From: Coenobita brevimanus
Lineage: Eukaryota > Arthropoda > Malacostraca > Decapoda > Coenobitidae
DNA length: 64,000 nucleotides
Direction: 5' to 3'
Assembly (NCBI GenBank): GCA_032717465.1
Contig: CM064690.1
Location: 26,804,653-26,868,652 of the forward strand
Made by a program: the position numbers and the translations under genes. The notes beneath the pieces are model-generated. The model did not search any database, was not told where the DNA came from, and saw only the letters and a list, made by a program, of their open reading frames with translations. Of this stretch, positions 46,804-57,345 are shown in pieces; the first letter of the stretch is position 1, and the number at the start of each line of letters is the position of its first letter.

Positions 46804-46846
<43 letters not shown>
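46150..46846 (+). repeat. polypurine domain ending in (GA)n
   Basis: GGGGAGG, GGAGAGG and GATAGAAGG words to about 46800, then (GA)n at about 46806-46846. Its composition is the complement of the preceding 1.3-kb block. Confidence 0.92.
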
Positions 46847-46849
<3 letters not shown>

Positions 46850-46850
<1 letters not shown>

Positions 46851-47149
46851 CAACAAAAGACTAGGACAGGAAGGAGCATTACAGGAAGGAAGGGGTAAAA
46901 AGATGTGGCTTGAAGCAAAAACAAATACAAACCTAAGGAAACGTGAGAAAGTCGAAGAAATCTGGAGAATACCACGTTAGAGACAAGGATAGCTCCTCAA
47001 ATTTTGTGATGATTATATAGAGTATGACGAAAAAAGATTAAATGACGAAATATTGGGGAAAATAAAGATGGAAAGTCACCAGGATGAAGGATGGAAATTA
47101 AAGAAAATGGAGGGGAAGGATAAAAGATACAAGGAGAAAATAAGTGAAG

Positions 47150-47150
<1 letters not shown>
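46850..47150. other. A/G-biased DNA, no gene
   Basis: Purine-biased but not repetitive. No exon-like signal. Confidence 0.5.

Positions 47151-47211
<61 letters not shown>
47151..47211 (+). repeat. (GA)n microsatellite
   Basis: Perfect GA tract of about 30 units. Confidence 0.97.
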
Positions 47212-47212
<1 letters not shown>

Positions 47213-47214
47213 GA

Positions 47215-47635
47215 CACTTACCACCTCATCTACCTGCTACACTCAAGGCCAATTCGATGCACTTATCATCAATCAAGGCTTAGAAAATAAGAGATAAGTG
47301 CAAAAGGAGGAAATTTGGTCTAGTTAACCCAGGTAAAATCCAGGTGGACAGAATGTAAATTAGGAACAGGTGAGAATGGAGGCAGAGGTGACAAAAGACA
47401 TCTAAATAGCTGTAAAGAGAGACATGGATTTTTTTTTCCGCACAATTTCCTGCTATTTCCGAGAGATAAGAGGGGAAATTAATGGTAATATTTCCTGGGT
47501 GACTATCAGGACAAGAGGGGAAAGGAAATGGAGGAAAATTTGAGGGTATTTGCCACGCTAAAGCAAGGATGAATAAGACTGATTATTCTAACATCCCTTC
47601 CTAATGTTCCTTGATGACGGCTGGATATATGGGTA
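47215..47635. other. no gene recognised
   Basis: AT-moderate, non-repetitive apart from CCAGGT-type words near 47328-47345. Confidence 0.4.
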
Positions 47636-47639
47636 GGGA

Positions 47640-47875
47640 AAAAAATGTAGCTAGAAGGAGGGGTAGATAGATAGATATATGGATAGATAGCAAAATATAG
47701 CTAGGTGGATGGGGAGATAGATACATTGACAGGTAATAAAATATAAGTAAGTGGAGGGGTAGATAGATAGATATATGGATAGATAGCAAAATATAGCTAG
47801 GTGGAAAGGTAGGTAGGTGTATGGATTGAGGATAGACAGAAAAATACAGACAGCTGGAGGGGTAGATAGCTGTAA
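47640..47875 (+). repeat. about 48-bp TAGATAGATA-based tandem repeat
   Basis: GGGGTAGATAGATAGATATA followed by TGGATAGATAGCAAAATATA occurs at 47660 and 47756, with diverged half-spaced copies between and after, giving a unit of about 48 bp (four to five copies). Minus-strand Ile/Tyr/Leu/Ser frames read the same repeat. Confidence 0.85.
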
Positions 47876-48046
47876 AAAGATATGCAGTGGGGGTAGAGAT
47901 AGACAGGAACATACCATTTTTTGTACACAGTGGTAAACAAACATACAGATAAATAAAGACAAGGTGATTTACGACAGCAGACATGTTCAGAAGACTATGA
48001 TAATTTACACCATCTGTCGTCGAGGTAAAAAACAGGAAGAAAATAA

Positions 48047-48047
<1 letters not shown>

Positions 48048-48102
<55 letters not shown>
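48048..48102 (+). repeat. (CT)n microsatellite
   Basis: Perfect CT tract of about 27 units. Confidence 0.97.
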
Positions 48103-48104
<2 letters not shown>

Positions 48105-48214
48105 GGACTGCAGGGGAGGGACGATAATTTAAAGAACTTCCTGATTGGTTCCATCTTCACTCCCACTCCGATTGCGCTCACACTGTCAGGGAGGGAAGGC
48201 AGATCGAGCGGTAG

Positions 48215-48740
48215 ACAGGAAGTAGATTGGAGGTAGATAGAGGTAAACTGGAGGTAGATGGAGGTAGATAGAGGTTGACTGGAGGTAGATGGAGGTAGAC
48301 AGAGGTAAACTGGAGGTAGATGGAGGCAGATAGAGGTAGAAAGAAGCTGACTGATGGTAGAAAGAGGTAGATAGGGAGGTAGAGTAATGGTAAATGGGAG
48401 ATACAGTAGATAGAGTGAAATGGGAGGTAGACAGAGTTAGAGGTAGATTGAGGCAGACAGGAGGAAGACCGAGGTAGCCTGGAGGTAGACAGCAGCAAGT
48501 GGGAGGCAAACTGAAGTAAACAGGAAGGTAGATAAGGGTAAATGGGGAGGTAGCTAGAGTTGGGTGGAGAGGTAGATAGAGGCAAATGAGGTAGATAGGG
48601 GGAGATGGGGAAATAGATAGCTAGGTAGACAGTGAGGTAGAAAAGGAGGTAAAGTACATGAGAGGTAGACGGTGAAGGAGGTAACGACTGAGGACTTGGG
48701 GAGATGGACAGAGATGGACAGATAGACAGACAGATAAAAC
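48215..48740 (+). repeat. GGAGGTAGATAGA-type minisatellite
   Basis: Units of about 11-12 bp (GGAGGTAGATA, GAGGTAAACTG, GAGGTAGACAG) repeat for about 500 bp. A higher-order pattern alternates TAGAT and AAACTG units. Minus-strand Leu/Pro/Ser/Thr frames are by-products. Confidence 0.9.
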
Positions 48741-48742
48741 CG

Positions 48743-48744
48743 CA

Positions 48745-48791
<47 letters not shown>

Positions 48792-48852
48792 CAATCAGAT
48801 AGCGTCCCGCACAGAGTGGACAGGCACACACACACACACACACACACACACT
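48743..48852 (+). repeat. two (AC)n tracts
   Basis: AC tracts at about 48744-48790 (with TACA interruptions) and 48826-48851, separated by 35 bp of non-repetitive DNA. Confidence 0.95.
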
Positions 48853-48854
48853 GT

Positions 48855-49885
48855 TCACTCTATCTTTCTCAAGTGGTCCCCCAAGTCGCCTGGCCAAAGG
48901 AAGCAGTGTGCGTTTGTGGCGACGTAGAATATGCGTCGTCAAAGTTATGTCCCCACCAACAAATGACAGACGTATCCCCTTACCACAAGCGATTTATTGA
49001 GGATTGGGGGTGAGGGGTGACGTTTCCAGGGTGACGTCGTATTAATCAACAGGGGGAATGGAGATTGTATTTTTTTTTTTACCATGTCAGTCCAATGGCT
49101 TTTATTTTTCTTTTACTTCTGCTACCGTACTGTATAAACTGAATAGGTAAAAAAAAAAAAAAAAAAAAAACGCTTTCAGTACAACAGGTTCTTCCTTAGT
49201 TCGACTGCTGGTATAAGAAATAACTCAAAAAATATGTCCTCTGATTAAAGGTGATGCAAAAAGGTGCTAACAGAGATCATATACCAATCAATCATTTCCC
49301 CTTTTGGTGACCAAGGAGAGGCCCCGGGGCGTGTTAGGGCCCATGGCGAGGCTAACTTAATTCAGATCATTTAAGCCTTACGAGACCACCCTGCTTCCAT
49401 GGCAGCGTCAAACATGATTAAAAAAAAAAAAAAAAATAGCAACCTGTTTTGATTTTACAGTGTCGTGTATTGCTGAAGTGGCTATTATTCTGTTTTCTGT
49501 TTCGACCCTGGCCATACGATGAACAACTACATTCCTGAGGCCCAGCACTCCAAGGTGTCACAAACCTGTATATATACCTGATTACCTGCAGAGGGACCGA
49601 GTCGGGCCTAAACTGTGGCATCTTCTATATACGGTAAACACCAATTGCATAGGCGGGTATAATTCCCTCTCTCCGGCCACCCCCTGGACTTGAACCGTAG
49701 TGCATTCCCATCGAAAAAAATGAAAACAGTCCCCCCGATCCAACACAGAAACCCACGAAAAAAAAGAGGAAAAAATCTGCAAAATCCCGCGCGTCCATTG
49801 TCTGCATTAATCCGTTGTGGCTAATCCAGGGGTGGCGAAAGCTGTGACGAAATCCAGTAATTTTAGTTGCCGCCCCTTCTCCTAC
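48855..49885. other. no gene supported; poly-A and poly-T runs
   Basis: Poly-T at 49071-49080 and poly-A at about 49150-49170 and 49420-49436. GC-richer segments at 49310-49370 and 49640-49740 are not repetitive and match no family I recognise. A perfect but isolated minus-strand B-box-like word lies at 49686-49696. Confidence 0.45.
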
Positions 49886-49889
49886 CCCT

Positions 49890-50400
49890 TCCCCCCCCGG
49901 CCGCCCTTCCTCACCCCATCCCTCGCCTCTGTCTCCTCCCCTTTATCCCCCCTCCCTTCCTCTCGTTTCCCCCCTCCTCCCTCCTCCGTGTCCCCGTGAT
50001 ACCTCATCCTCCCTTCCCCTCCCCCTTTATCCTACTCTTTCACATCCCATCCTCTTTCCACCCCCAGACATTTCATTCTCCCCCCCTCACCTTCCCGTCG
50101 CTCATCCTTCCTCCCCCAACACACCATCCCCCCATACTCTAATCTCCCCTCACACCCCATCCTCCTCTTCCCCATCCCTCACATCCCATCAGTCCCTAAC
50201 ACTCCATCTCACCCCACCACCTCCCCTCACACTCCATCCTCCCTCTCCTTCCCCCTCACCCCATCTTCATCCCCTCCTCCTTATTTTTTCTCACCCCATC
50301 CAGCCCCCACCCCTCACTACTCTCCACTTTACATCCTCCTCCCCCTTACCCCTGACGTCCTCCATCACCTCCACCTTCCCCAACGCCCCCTCCCCCCTCC
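49890..50400 (+). repeat. polypyrimidine CCCC/CATCC-rich domain
   Basis: CCCCTCC and CCCATCC words. From about 50040 CACCCCATCCTCC-type units recur every 20-35 bp. Confidence 0.9.
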
Positions 50401-50459
50401 CCCCGTTCTCGCCCCTGAAACAGTAACTTAGGGTGGACGAGGATTTACGGGAAAAGTGT

Positions 50460-50462
<3 letters not shown>

Positions 50463-50506
<44 letters not shown>
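50463..50506 (+). repeat. (GA)n microsatellite
   Basis: Perfect GA tract of about 21 units. Confidence 0.96.
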
Positions 50507-50509
<3 letters not shown>

Positions 50510-50599
50510 CAATGTCAGCGAAGTGGTCCGGAATCAGTAATAAAAAGACGGAAAATATAATATACAGAAAATGACGTAAGGCGAATGATGATAACTGTT

Positions 50600-50990
50600 T
50601 TCTCCTCTCTCTCTCTCTCTCTCCTTGCTCAAACTCCTTTTTCCAGTTCTCCTCCTCATTTATCACTTTCTTCTCTCTTATTTTTTTCTCATTCTCTTTC
50701 ATTCATCTCCATGCATGATCTTTCCTTTCTTTTCTTCCATTCAATCTCTATTCTTCCCATTTCCCTTCGTTCCTTTCCCCCTGCTATTAGCTCTCTTTAC
50801 GTTTCTTTCCCTCCCTTGTTTATCTCTTTTCTCATATCCTCTCTTTTCTTCTTTTTACTGTGAGTCTTTCTCCTCTTTACGTCTTTTTCCTCTTCTTTTC
50901 ATTTATCTTCTTTTTTACCTTCTCGTGTTTTCTCATTCTCATATTTCTTCCTCTTCTCCTCGTCGCATTTTTGATTCGCTCCAGCCGTCA
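50600..50990 (+). repeat. pyrimidine-rich domain
   Basis: TTTC/TCTT-rich with a (CT)n at about 50605-50623. Confidence 0.88.
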
Positions 50991-51009
50991 ATTATGTGGC
51001 ATAGAACCT

Positions 51010-51011
51010 GT

Positions 51012-51057
<46 letters not shown>

Positions 51058-51085
51058 ACCTTTATAAAATCTTTCAACGAAATCG

Positions 51086-51137
<52 letters not shown>

Positions 51138-51185
51138 GTACTTTTTTTCTCTCTTCTACCTTAATAAAATCTTTCAACGAAATCG

Positions 51186-51225
<40 letters not shown>
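51010..51225 (+). repeat. three (CT)n tracts with a 100-bp segmental duplication
   Basis: CT tracts at about 51011-51053, 51088-51135 and 51187-51224. The spacer containing ATAAAATCTTTCAACGAAAT then CGACC occurs identically at 51064 and 51164, exactly 100 bp apart, each followed by a CT tract. Confidence 0.95.
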
Positions 51226-51226
<1 letters not shown>

Positions 51227-51229
51227 TGA

Positions 51230-51530
51230 CCCCATTCGTGCTCCCCATCACTTCTCGTTCTCCTTTGTGCTTCTTTGTATCACACCTCATTTCACTTTTT
51301 TTTTATAAGCATCTTCCTGCAGTCCCTTTCTCTGATCACTCTCACCTTCTCTCGCAAGCTGAGATATAAAAAAAAATATATATACGAAACCACTGATTTA
51401 TAGTTTTGATTTACATACTTGATTATATGAAAGGGATATATATACTGTAAATGCTCGTCTGATTGAACTATTGGATTAGAGACCTGGATATGTACATATT
51501 TTTTTGGAATATATTGTTCTTCGCTCTCTG
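51230..51530. other. no gene recognised
   Basis: T-rich then AT-rich DNA with short TATATA words. Confidence 0.4.
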
Positions 51531-52180
51531 CCCTTCTCTTCACTTTTCTACCCTCCTAGTTAGCCTCTCCTTCAATTCCCTCTACGTTTTTCTCTCCTCC
51601 TCTTTTCCAGATATCTATAAATTTTCCATCCTATTCGCTCCTTTCCTTCTGCTCCCTCCTTTCCCCCAACTTTTCACACCCTCCGCCTCCCTTTCTTTTC
51701 AATGTCTATCTCCTTTTATCTATTCCAGTTTTGTCCATATTTCGTATCCAGTTTACTGAATTTCCTTCCCTGTTTCTCTCTTACATTTCTATCTCTGTCC
51801 GTCCCTACTCTTCTCTGATTGTTGGCCTTCCCTTCTCTCCTACAGTTCCATTCATCTCCTTCATCATCTCCACTTTTCTCGTCAGCCTACTTTCCACCTC
51901 TTTGACATTTCGACCTTCTCCTCCTCCTCCTCTCTTTCAAGTTACTATCTCTTCTTCCCTCCTACTCTTTCAGTGCTTTACTTATTCGCTACTTCTCTTA
52001 CGTGGTTTTCTTCTTTCATTTTCCTTATCCTCTTCTTCATACCTTCTTCTTTCCTTCTCTCCTCCTCTCCAGTTTCCTCCTCTCTTCCATTTATCTACCT
52101 CCCCCCCATCTTTGTCTGTCTTTCCGCCTGCCTGTCTGTCTGTCTGTCTCTGTCTCTCTCTCTCTCTCCAGTTCACCACA
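51530..52180 (+). repeat. pyrimidine-rich domain
   Basis: TTTC/CTCC-rich DNA with (CTGT)n at about 52133-52148 and a short (CT)n after it. The 279-aa frame 51731-52570 runs from this block through (AAT)n into (GGA)n and reads Asn and Arg runs, so it is not a gene. Confidence 0.85.
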
Positions 52181-52309
52181 CCCGCCAATTCTCCAAGGCA
52201 GCATCATGTCCACAGATTTACGTCCCTCTCTCCATCCCCCTTTCTATCAAATTTTTTATCTTCGTATCGGCGGCATCTTACTTTTTTGGAGTTTAAAAGT
52301 AGTCTCCAT

Positions 52310-52410
52310 AATCTCCTTCAAAACCAGATTCTCCTTAAGATGAATAGAGTCGTTCCGTGGGAGCAAAAGGTGTGCATAAAAGACGTTCTCGTAGTGATGG
52401 GGTTACGTCT
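52310..52410 (-). repeat. probable type B family copy, decayed
   Basis: CCTTAAGATGAATAGAGTCG at 52333-52352 is a mutated inverted core, followed by TGGGAGCAAAAGG and AGACGTTCTCGTAGTGATGG, GGTT. The AGACGTTCT-GGGGTT order is shared with the 27.4-kb copy. Confidence 0.6.
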
Positions 52411-52438
52411 CAAACAGGGGGTAAGAAAGAATACCGGC

Positions 52439-52484
<46 letters not shown>

Positions 52485-52545
52485 GTTGTAGTGGTAGTAG
52501 TAGTACGAAGAGGAGGAGGAGGAGGAGGAGAAGGAGGAGAAGGAG
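52439..52545 (+). repeat. (AAT)n, GTAGTA and (GGA)n tracts
   Basis: (AAT)n at about 52439-52484, GTAGTAGTAG at about 52491-52505 and (GGA)n at 52510-52540. Confidence 0.93.
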
Positions 52546-52619
52546 TGTTGTGATGATGATGATAAAATAACAATAAATGAATTTAAAAATAACAGTAATA
52601 ACAAGATGCACCATAGTAT

Positions 52620-52790
52620 AAATAACGCAAATCTGGATCCAAGATGGCAGAGGTGACCAAGGCCCCCCCATTCATTAGCTGTGATAGGGGTGGCCAGCTA
52701 GAACAAAAGGCTTCATTAGCTTCCACCTCCTCCAGCCTCCTCGTTAGCGTTTTATAGCTTCGGCTTCTATATCGGCCTCAGCTATAACAT
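52620..52790. other. non-repetitive segment sharing a word with 22.3 kb
   Basis: TCTGGATCCAAGATGGCAGA at 52632-52651 resembles the minus strand at 22345-22364, suggesting a dispersed repeat. Nothing else is recognised. Confidence 0.4.
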
Positions 52791-52792
52791 GA

Positions 52793-53190
52793 TTGCCCAG
52801 GTGATCTCAGGTAAGGTTGCTTGATTACATTTGCCCAGGTGAGATCAGGCGAGGTTGTTTGAATATTTTGTGAGATTGCTTGACTATTTCTGCCCAGTTG
52901 AGGTTGCTTGATTATTTTTGCCCAGGTGAGGTTGCTTGATTATTTTTGTCCAGGTGAGGTTGCTTGATTATTTTTGTCCAGGTGAGGTTGCTTGATTATT
53001 TTTGTCCAGGTGAGGTTGCTTGATTATTTTTGCCCAGGTGAGGTTGCTTGATTATCTTTGTCCATGTGAGGTTGCTTGACTATTTTTGCCCAGGTGAGGT
53101 TGCTTGATTATTTTAGTCCAGGTGAGCTCAGGTGAGGTTGCCTGATTATTTTTACCCAGGCGGGCTCAGGTGAGGGTGCTTGATTATTTG
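52793..53190 (+). repeat. 28-bp minisatellite of splice-site-like units
   Basis: The unit TTGCTTGATTATTTTTGTCC plus AGGTGAGG repeats about 12 times, nearly perfectly between 52906 and 53110 and with longer variants (GAGATCAGG, GAGCTCAGG inserts) at the ends. Each unit contains a pyrimidine-rich stretch ending in CAG and, overlapping it, CAGGTGAG, so it resembles both a 3' and a 5' splice site. No coding frame persists. Confidence 0.93.
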
Positions 53191-53326
53191 GGTTACTCTT
53201 ATTTTTTTTCTTGTTTTCTAGACCCTACCTCATTCTTTTCTTATATTGGTAAAAGATCAGATGACGATTATTTTTTATTTTTACTTTTTTGTCTACCCGC
53301 CGTTTTGTTGATATATTTTTCTTCCT

Positions 53327-53373
53327 GTCATCACCACCACCACCACCACCACCACCACCACCACCACCACCAC
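53327..53373 (+). repeat. (CAC)n microsatellite
   Basis: About 15 CAC triplets give poly-His or poly-Pro frames. Confidence 0.95.
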
Positions 53374-53394
53374 CATCATACAAGGAAGTGACAT

Positions 53395-53575
53395 GTTTAT
53401 ATACTGCTCTTCATAAATTGTTCTTTATATTTATCATACTGTATATACTGCTCTTTATATACTGCACTCATTACAAACTGCAATTTACATACTGCACTTT
53501 ACATAATGCTCTTCATATAACCCTCCTCTTCTTTATAAGCAGCCCTTTATATTCTAACCCTATATACTGCTAATA
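53395..53575 (+). repeat. about 20-bp TATACTGCTCTTTA-type repeat
   Basis: Words such as CTTTATATACTGCTC, CTTTACATAATGCTC and TTACATACTGCAC recur at about 20-bp spacing, some eight copies. Confidence 0.82.
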
Positions 53576-53577
53576 TT

Positions 53578-53670
53578 CTCAGGCTCCTATGACTCACTCA
53601 GCTGAATAAAATCGTCTGGCGTCAGCTGGAAGAGAATACCAGAATTGTTCCGACCATGAGAGGGTTAATT
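53578..53670 (-). repeat. well-preserved type A family copy
   Basis: In inverted orientation: CAGGCTCCTATGACTCACTC, core at 53600-53619, GGCGTCAGCTGGAAGAGAAT, then CATGAGAGGGTTAA. This is the full mirror order of the 11.8-kb copies. Confidence 0.88.
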
Positions 53671-54297
53671 ACACCACCTGAGACTTAATTATGTATCGTA
53701 TTACCTGAGACAAGACTCTTCATTATTTAGCTCCATTTTAGTCCTCATTAACATCAATGCATTTTTTATATATTCGGTCGCTATATGTTTTTAAAGAAAG
53801 ATTTTTAATATTGCCCTCCTTATACTCTCACCTTGCATATTGTTAATTATGTTACCTTAGATTTACCTGTTCAATTTTTCCAGTAAGATAAAATACTTCA
53901 TTATACACTAACCGCACCCTCATTATCACGGCAGCTTGTTTTACACCTTCAGTAATTTTCTAAAGAATTAATATATACACAAAACCCTCTCTATTCTTCC
54001 TTCGTTATGCGATTAATGATATCACCTTAGATTCAAGTAGGCAGTATATCAATTCAGGTAAGCCTCATTAAGCAGCCTATTACCTTCCTTATTAACAGTG
54101 ACGCTTATCTTATTACCTGTATTATCATCATCGTCTTGTCTATAAATCCTTGACATCAAAATACTTTACGATTTTCCTCTTATAAACATCTAGGTAGAAT
54201 TCAAGCTACTTTTGGCCTAACTTCATGTACATAATAATCCCATCATGAGATGTAATCATCGCTCTCCCTGTTGCATATAAATTTCTTGCCTTTTGAT
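53670..54297. other. AT-rich DNA, no gene
   Basis: T/A-rich with recurring TTACCT and ATTAACA words but no clear unit. Confidence 0.45.
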
Positions 54298-54364
<67 letters not shown>

Positions 54365-54396
54365 AGACACACACACTCAGACACACACACACACAA
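54298..54396 (+). repeat. (AC)n microsatellite with CAGACA interruptions
   Basis: Perfect AC at 54299-54361, then ACACTCAGACAC units to about 54396. Confidence 0.96.
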
Positions 54397-54417
54397 TTTC
54401 TATTACTTTATTAATTC

Positions 54418-54545
54418 TTTGCCAGACGATTTAAATTATTTAGTACAAGATCTATTACCTAATGGGTAAAAGGGGTTTGTTTCTCAACCCTTCACTGTGA
54501 AATATCTCCCTCAAGTTTAACACAATCGTCTGGTGGAAGCAAGAA
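54418..54545. repeat. type B family element with both arms
   Basis: Forward arm GCCAGACGATTTAAATTATT at 54421-54440 and inverted arm AAGTTTAACACAATCGTCTG at 54513-54532. Between them CAACCCTTCACTGTGAAATA matches the interior seen elsewhere. Arm spacing is about 73 bp, nearly the same as at 27.4 kb (72 bp). Confidence 0.8.
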
Positions 54546-54549
54546 TAAA

Positions 54550-55255
54550 GTAAAATAAGAATTAGAAAAAGAAAAAGGAAAAATGGGGTTAACACATCGA
54601 AGCACGACACTAACAAGACTTAATAATGCATATAATCTCGCTTTTTGAGGTCATTGCAATATCGCGTTCAATCACCCAGTATTATCATCATATACACTTT
54701 GCATATAAATCACTGGCACTTTAATAACACACGCACCTGGAGTGATTTATGCATATAGACACACGGCCAGTGCTTACAGGTAACGCTGTATATTTTTTTC
54801 ACCATCATCATTAATTTCTATCGCCAAATATCGTAATTATCGTTTCTGCCTGTAAATTTTCTCCATTACCCTGCTATTTCATGCTCCCCCCAATTCTTTC
54901 CCTCTCTTTGCTTCCGTCCTCCTCTTCCTCGTCTGTTTATCTATCATTTTCGCTAAAGTTCTCTTCCTTCCTCCTCCTTCTCTGCTTTATTTCTCTACTT
55001 CCCTCTACACATCCAAGTTGGGCTTAATTTATATCCATGTTTTCCTCCTCCTCTCCTTGTCACCATCATTATCTCTAAACATCTGAATAAAACAACACGA
55101 ATATGTTTAGTTGATATACCTCTAAGTTTTCTTCTTCAGTTACCATCATCATTTCGTCACAATGAACACGACATCTAAGCACAGATTACTTAATGATATT
55201 CTTTCCCCTATACTTCTTTCAAGTTTCTGTTATTTATTTTAGTTTAAGTAGCACA
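54550..55255. other. no gene; pyrimidine-biased after 54880
   Basis: AT-rich, then TCTT/CCTC-rich to about 55020. CACCATCATTAT and TTACCATCATCATTT words recur. Confidence 0.45.
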
Positions 55256-55259
55256 GTGA

Positions 55260-55720
55260 TTGCTAGAAAAGTTAGGAAGAGATGTAGAGAGATGAAAAAT
55301 ATTATATGCAGTAGGGGGTGAAAGGAAGGAAAGAAATGAAAGGGAGGGAGAGAAAAGGAAGTGATGGAATGGAGAGACAGGGATAATAAAGAGGGGGAAA
55401 GACAGGAAGAAATGATGGATATGTAACCATGAAGCGAGGTCTAAGGAAGGAAGAGGATAAAGAGGGGAGGAGAGAAGAGGAGAGGAGAGGAGAGGAAAGA
55501 AATGCTTACTAACGACTGAACTGTGATGGAAGAGTGGACGAAAAATTAAGGAGAAAAGAGGAGACGACAGAAAAAAACAAAAGGGTGATGAAGACGGAGA
55601 AGAGCAGAGAGAGAAAGACGTGTGATGTGAAAGTGAGAAAGATTATAAGGTGAGCAGACAGAGGGTAGAAAAATAAATGGATTATGAAGGAGAAGAGGAA
55701 GAGAAAGACGTATCTACACC
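55260..55720 (+). repeat. purine-rich domain
   Basis: GGAAGG/GAGAGA-rich, with (GAGAG)n-like pentamers at about 55465-55495. Confidence 0.8.
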
Positions 55721-56215
55721 ACCTTCCCTCAGTCGTCATTATCATCATCATCCCGGTTCTAAATCTCTAAACAATGGGAAAAAAGTGACGAAGATAAAAA
55801 ATTAGGTGGAAAGGGGTGGGAGGGAAAAGAAATGGGTGGTGAAGAAGCAAAGGAGGAAGGGGAATAGAGGAGGAAGAGGGAGAAGAGAGAGACGTACCCT
55901 CACCTTCGCCTCCCAGTCACTATCATCATCATTCAAATAACACACGTACGATAAGATTAGCTAATGGTATCCTTCGCCCTCTTCTTCCTCCTCAAGTCGC
56001 CATCATCATCTTTTTCACCCTTCTTCCCGGCTGTCAGTTCTTCCTCAGCCACACATCCCGGTAATATTTGCTAATGATATACACGTCTATAAAAACTAAT
56101 GGCCTTCATCTATCACCCAGGCCGGCCACAACTGCATAGAGCATTGTAAGCCAGCCCTCGTTATTAGTCCCTTTTTAAACATTATTATTTTGTCTTTTTT
56201 CTTTTTCTCTGTTCT
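55720..56215. other. no gene; purine block and CATCAT words
   Basis: A second purine-rich patch at 55800-55890 is followed, like the first, by a CTCAGTCGTCATTATCATCA-type segment (55729 and 55913). This suggests a duplicated module of roughly 185 bp. Confidence 0.5.
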
Positions 56216-56219
56216 TTTC

Positions 56220-56550
56220 ATTTTTTCCTAGTAACTCCTTCAACCCAAGGGCGATTTTTTTTTTAATTCTTGCAAACACCAGACGATTTACTGCTGCCTT
56301 TTTTAAATATTACTATTTTTTCTGTTTTTTCATTTTCTTTTTTCTGGTAACCTCTTCAACCCGAGGGCGATTTTTATTTGTTTTATTCTTGCTACCACCA
56401 GACGATTTTATTCCCCCTGAGAGAAAACCCTGGTAAAAAATGAAGGTAATATTTAACTAACCGAGTCTGAAGGGTCTCTCCTAAGAAGATAATAATCGTG
56501 TGGAGACAGAAGAATATATTACAAAGACGTCATTGCGCTGAAGGGGTAGT
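56220..56550. repeat. type B family element with a duplicated forward arm
   Basis: Forward cores lie at 56279-56294 (truncated) and 56398-56415, 119 bp apart, each preceded by CTTCAACCCRAGGGCGATTT and TTCTTGCWAMCACCAGACGA. An inverted arm lies at 56483-56503, and GCGCTGAAGGGGTAG closes the unit at about 56538. This is the most complete type B copy after 27.4 kb. Confidence 0.85.
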
Positions 56551-56554
56551 CCAG

Positions 56555-57140
56555 AGTAAGTTAAAGAAATGTCAGAAAGAAAAGTTAGAAAGAAGAGTTA
56601 GAAAGAAAAGTTAGCCATTACATGTCCATTTGTGCCTGTGAGGTTGATCTGCCACTTTCCCTTATCTTATATAAATGGGAAACAATCGACCAAAATCCTG
56701 GCTTAAAAAGACTGTCGGTAATATTAGGTCCAGGATAAGACACAGAGAAATTGCCTAGTACAGGTCCATTGCCACCTACAACATGCTGATTTGCTACTTC
56801 TTCCCGTTTACAGTACGAGTTATATGGCAAAACGCTATGATATTTTCTAATTCCTAACATATAAGGAGAAATGCATGTAATATCCTTCAGGACGCTCTAC
56901 TCCACTCGCCTCCACTCTTCCGGATGGGAGTCGGAACACCTAGGCGGATTCTACCTGGACCTGATTAATTACCGGAGAAGTTTCGTTACCGGGAACCTTT
57001 AATAGTCACATCCATCATCATTTCGGCCGTGGGGGAGGCGTTTCTGACCCTTACCAGGAGGTGCCATAAGGGCCAATATTTTTATCTACCCCCATCTCCT
57101 TCAATACGGTGACGTCAGTTTGTAGTCTGTCTTGCTGCTA
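56555..57140. other. no gene recognised
   Basis: GTTAGAAAGAAAAG words repeat at 56573-56612. The remainder is non-repetitive; the minus-strand 80-aa frame at 56618-56860 has no recognised domain. A GC-richer part lies at 56880-57060. Confidence 0.45.
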
Positions 57141-57144
57141 TGAT

Positions 57145-57345
57145 TTCATTTAGTTTAGGCGCCGGCCCTACCTCAATGACGATATTAGAGTTCATCCAAC
57201 CATGACAGGGTTAGTGGTGACGGCCTATAAATTATTTCAGGCTCCTATATGCACTCCTGGCTGTATAAAATAACCTAATTTCAGCTTAATTATAACACTA
57301 GAGTTGTCCAAAACATGAGAGGGTTTAAGAAGGCCCTATCTACTC
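57145..57345 (-). repeat. decayed tandem type A family copies
   Basis: Inverted-orientation order: CAGGCTCCTATATGCACTCC at 57239, a decayed core GGCTGTATAAAATAACCTAA, then ACACTAGAGTTGTCC and CATGAGAGGGTTT at 57313. An upstream partial unit ends with CATGACAGGGTTAG at about 57202. Confidence 0.75.

Noticed and set aside
49686..49696. Perfect pol III B-box match (GGTTCAAGTCC) on the minus strand
   Set aside because: No A box or tRNA fold upstream; about one perfect match to so degenerate a motif is expected by chance in a window this size.
52410..52671. Poly-Asn and poly-Leu frames across (AAT)n
   Set aside because: Simple-triplet translation flanked by a (GGA)n tract and without conserved surroundings.
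52793..53190. CRISPR-like array of regularly spaced repeats
   Set aside because: Units are directly tandem without unique spacers, in clearly eukaryotic DNA.
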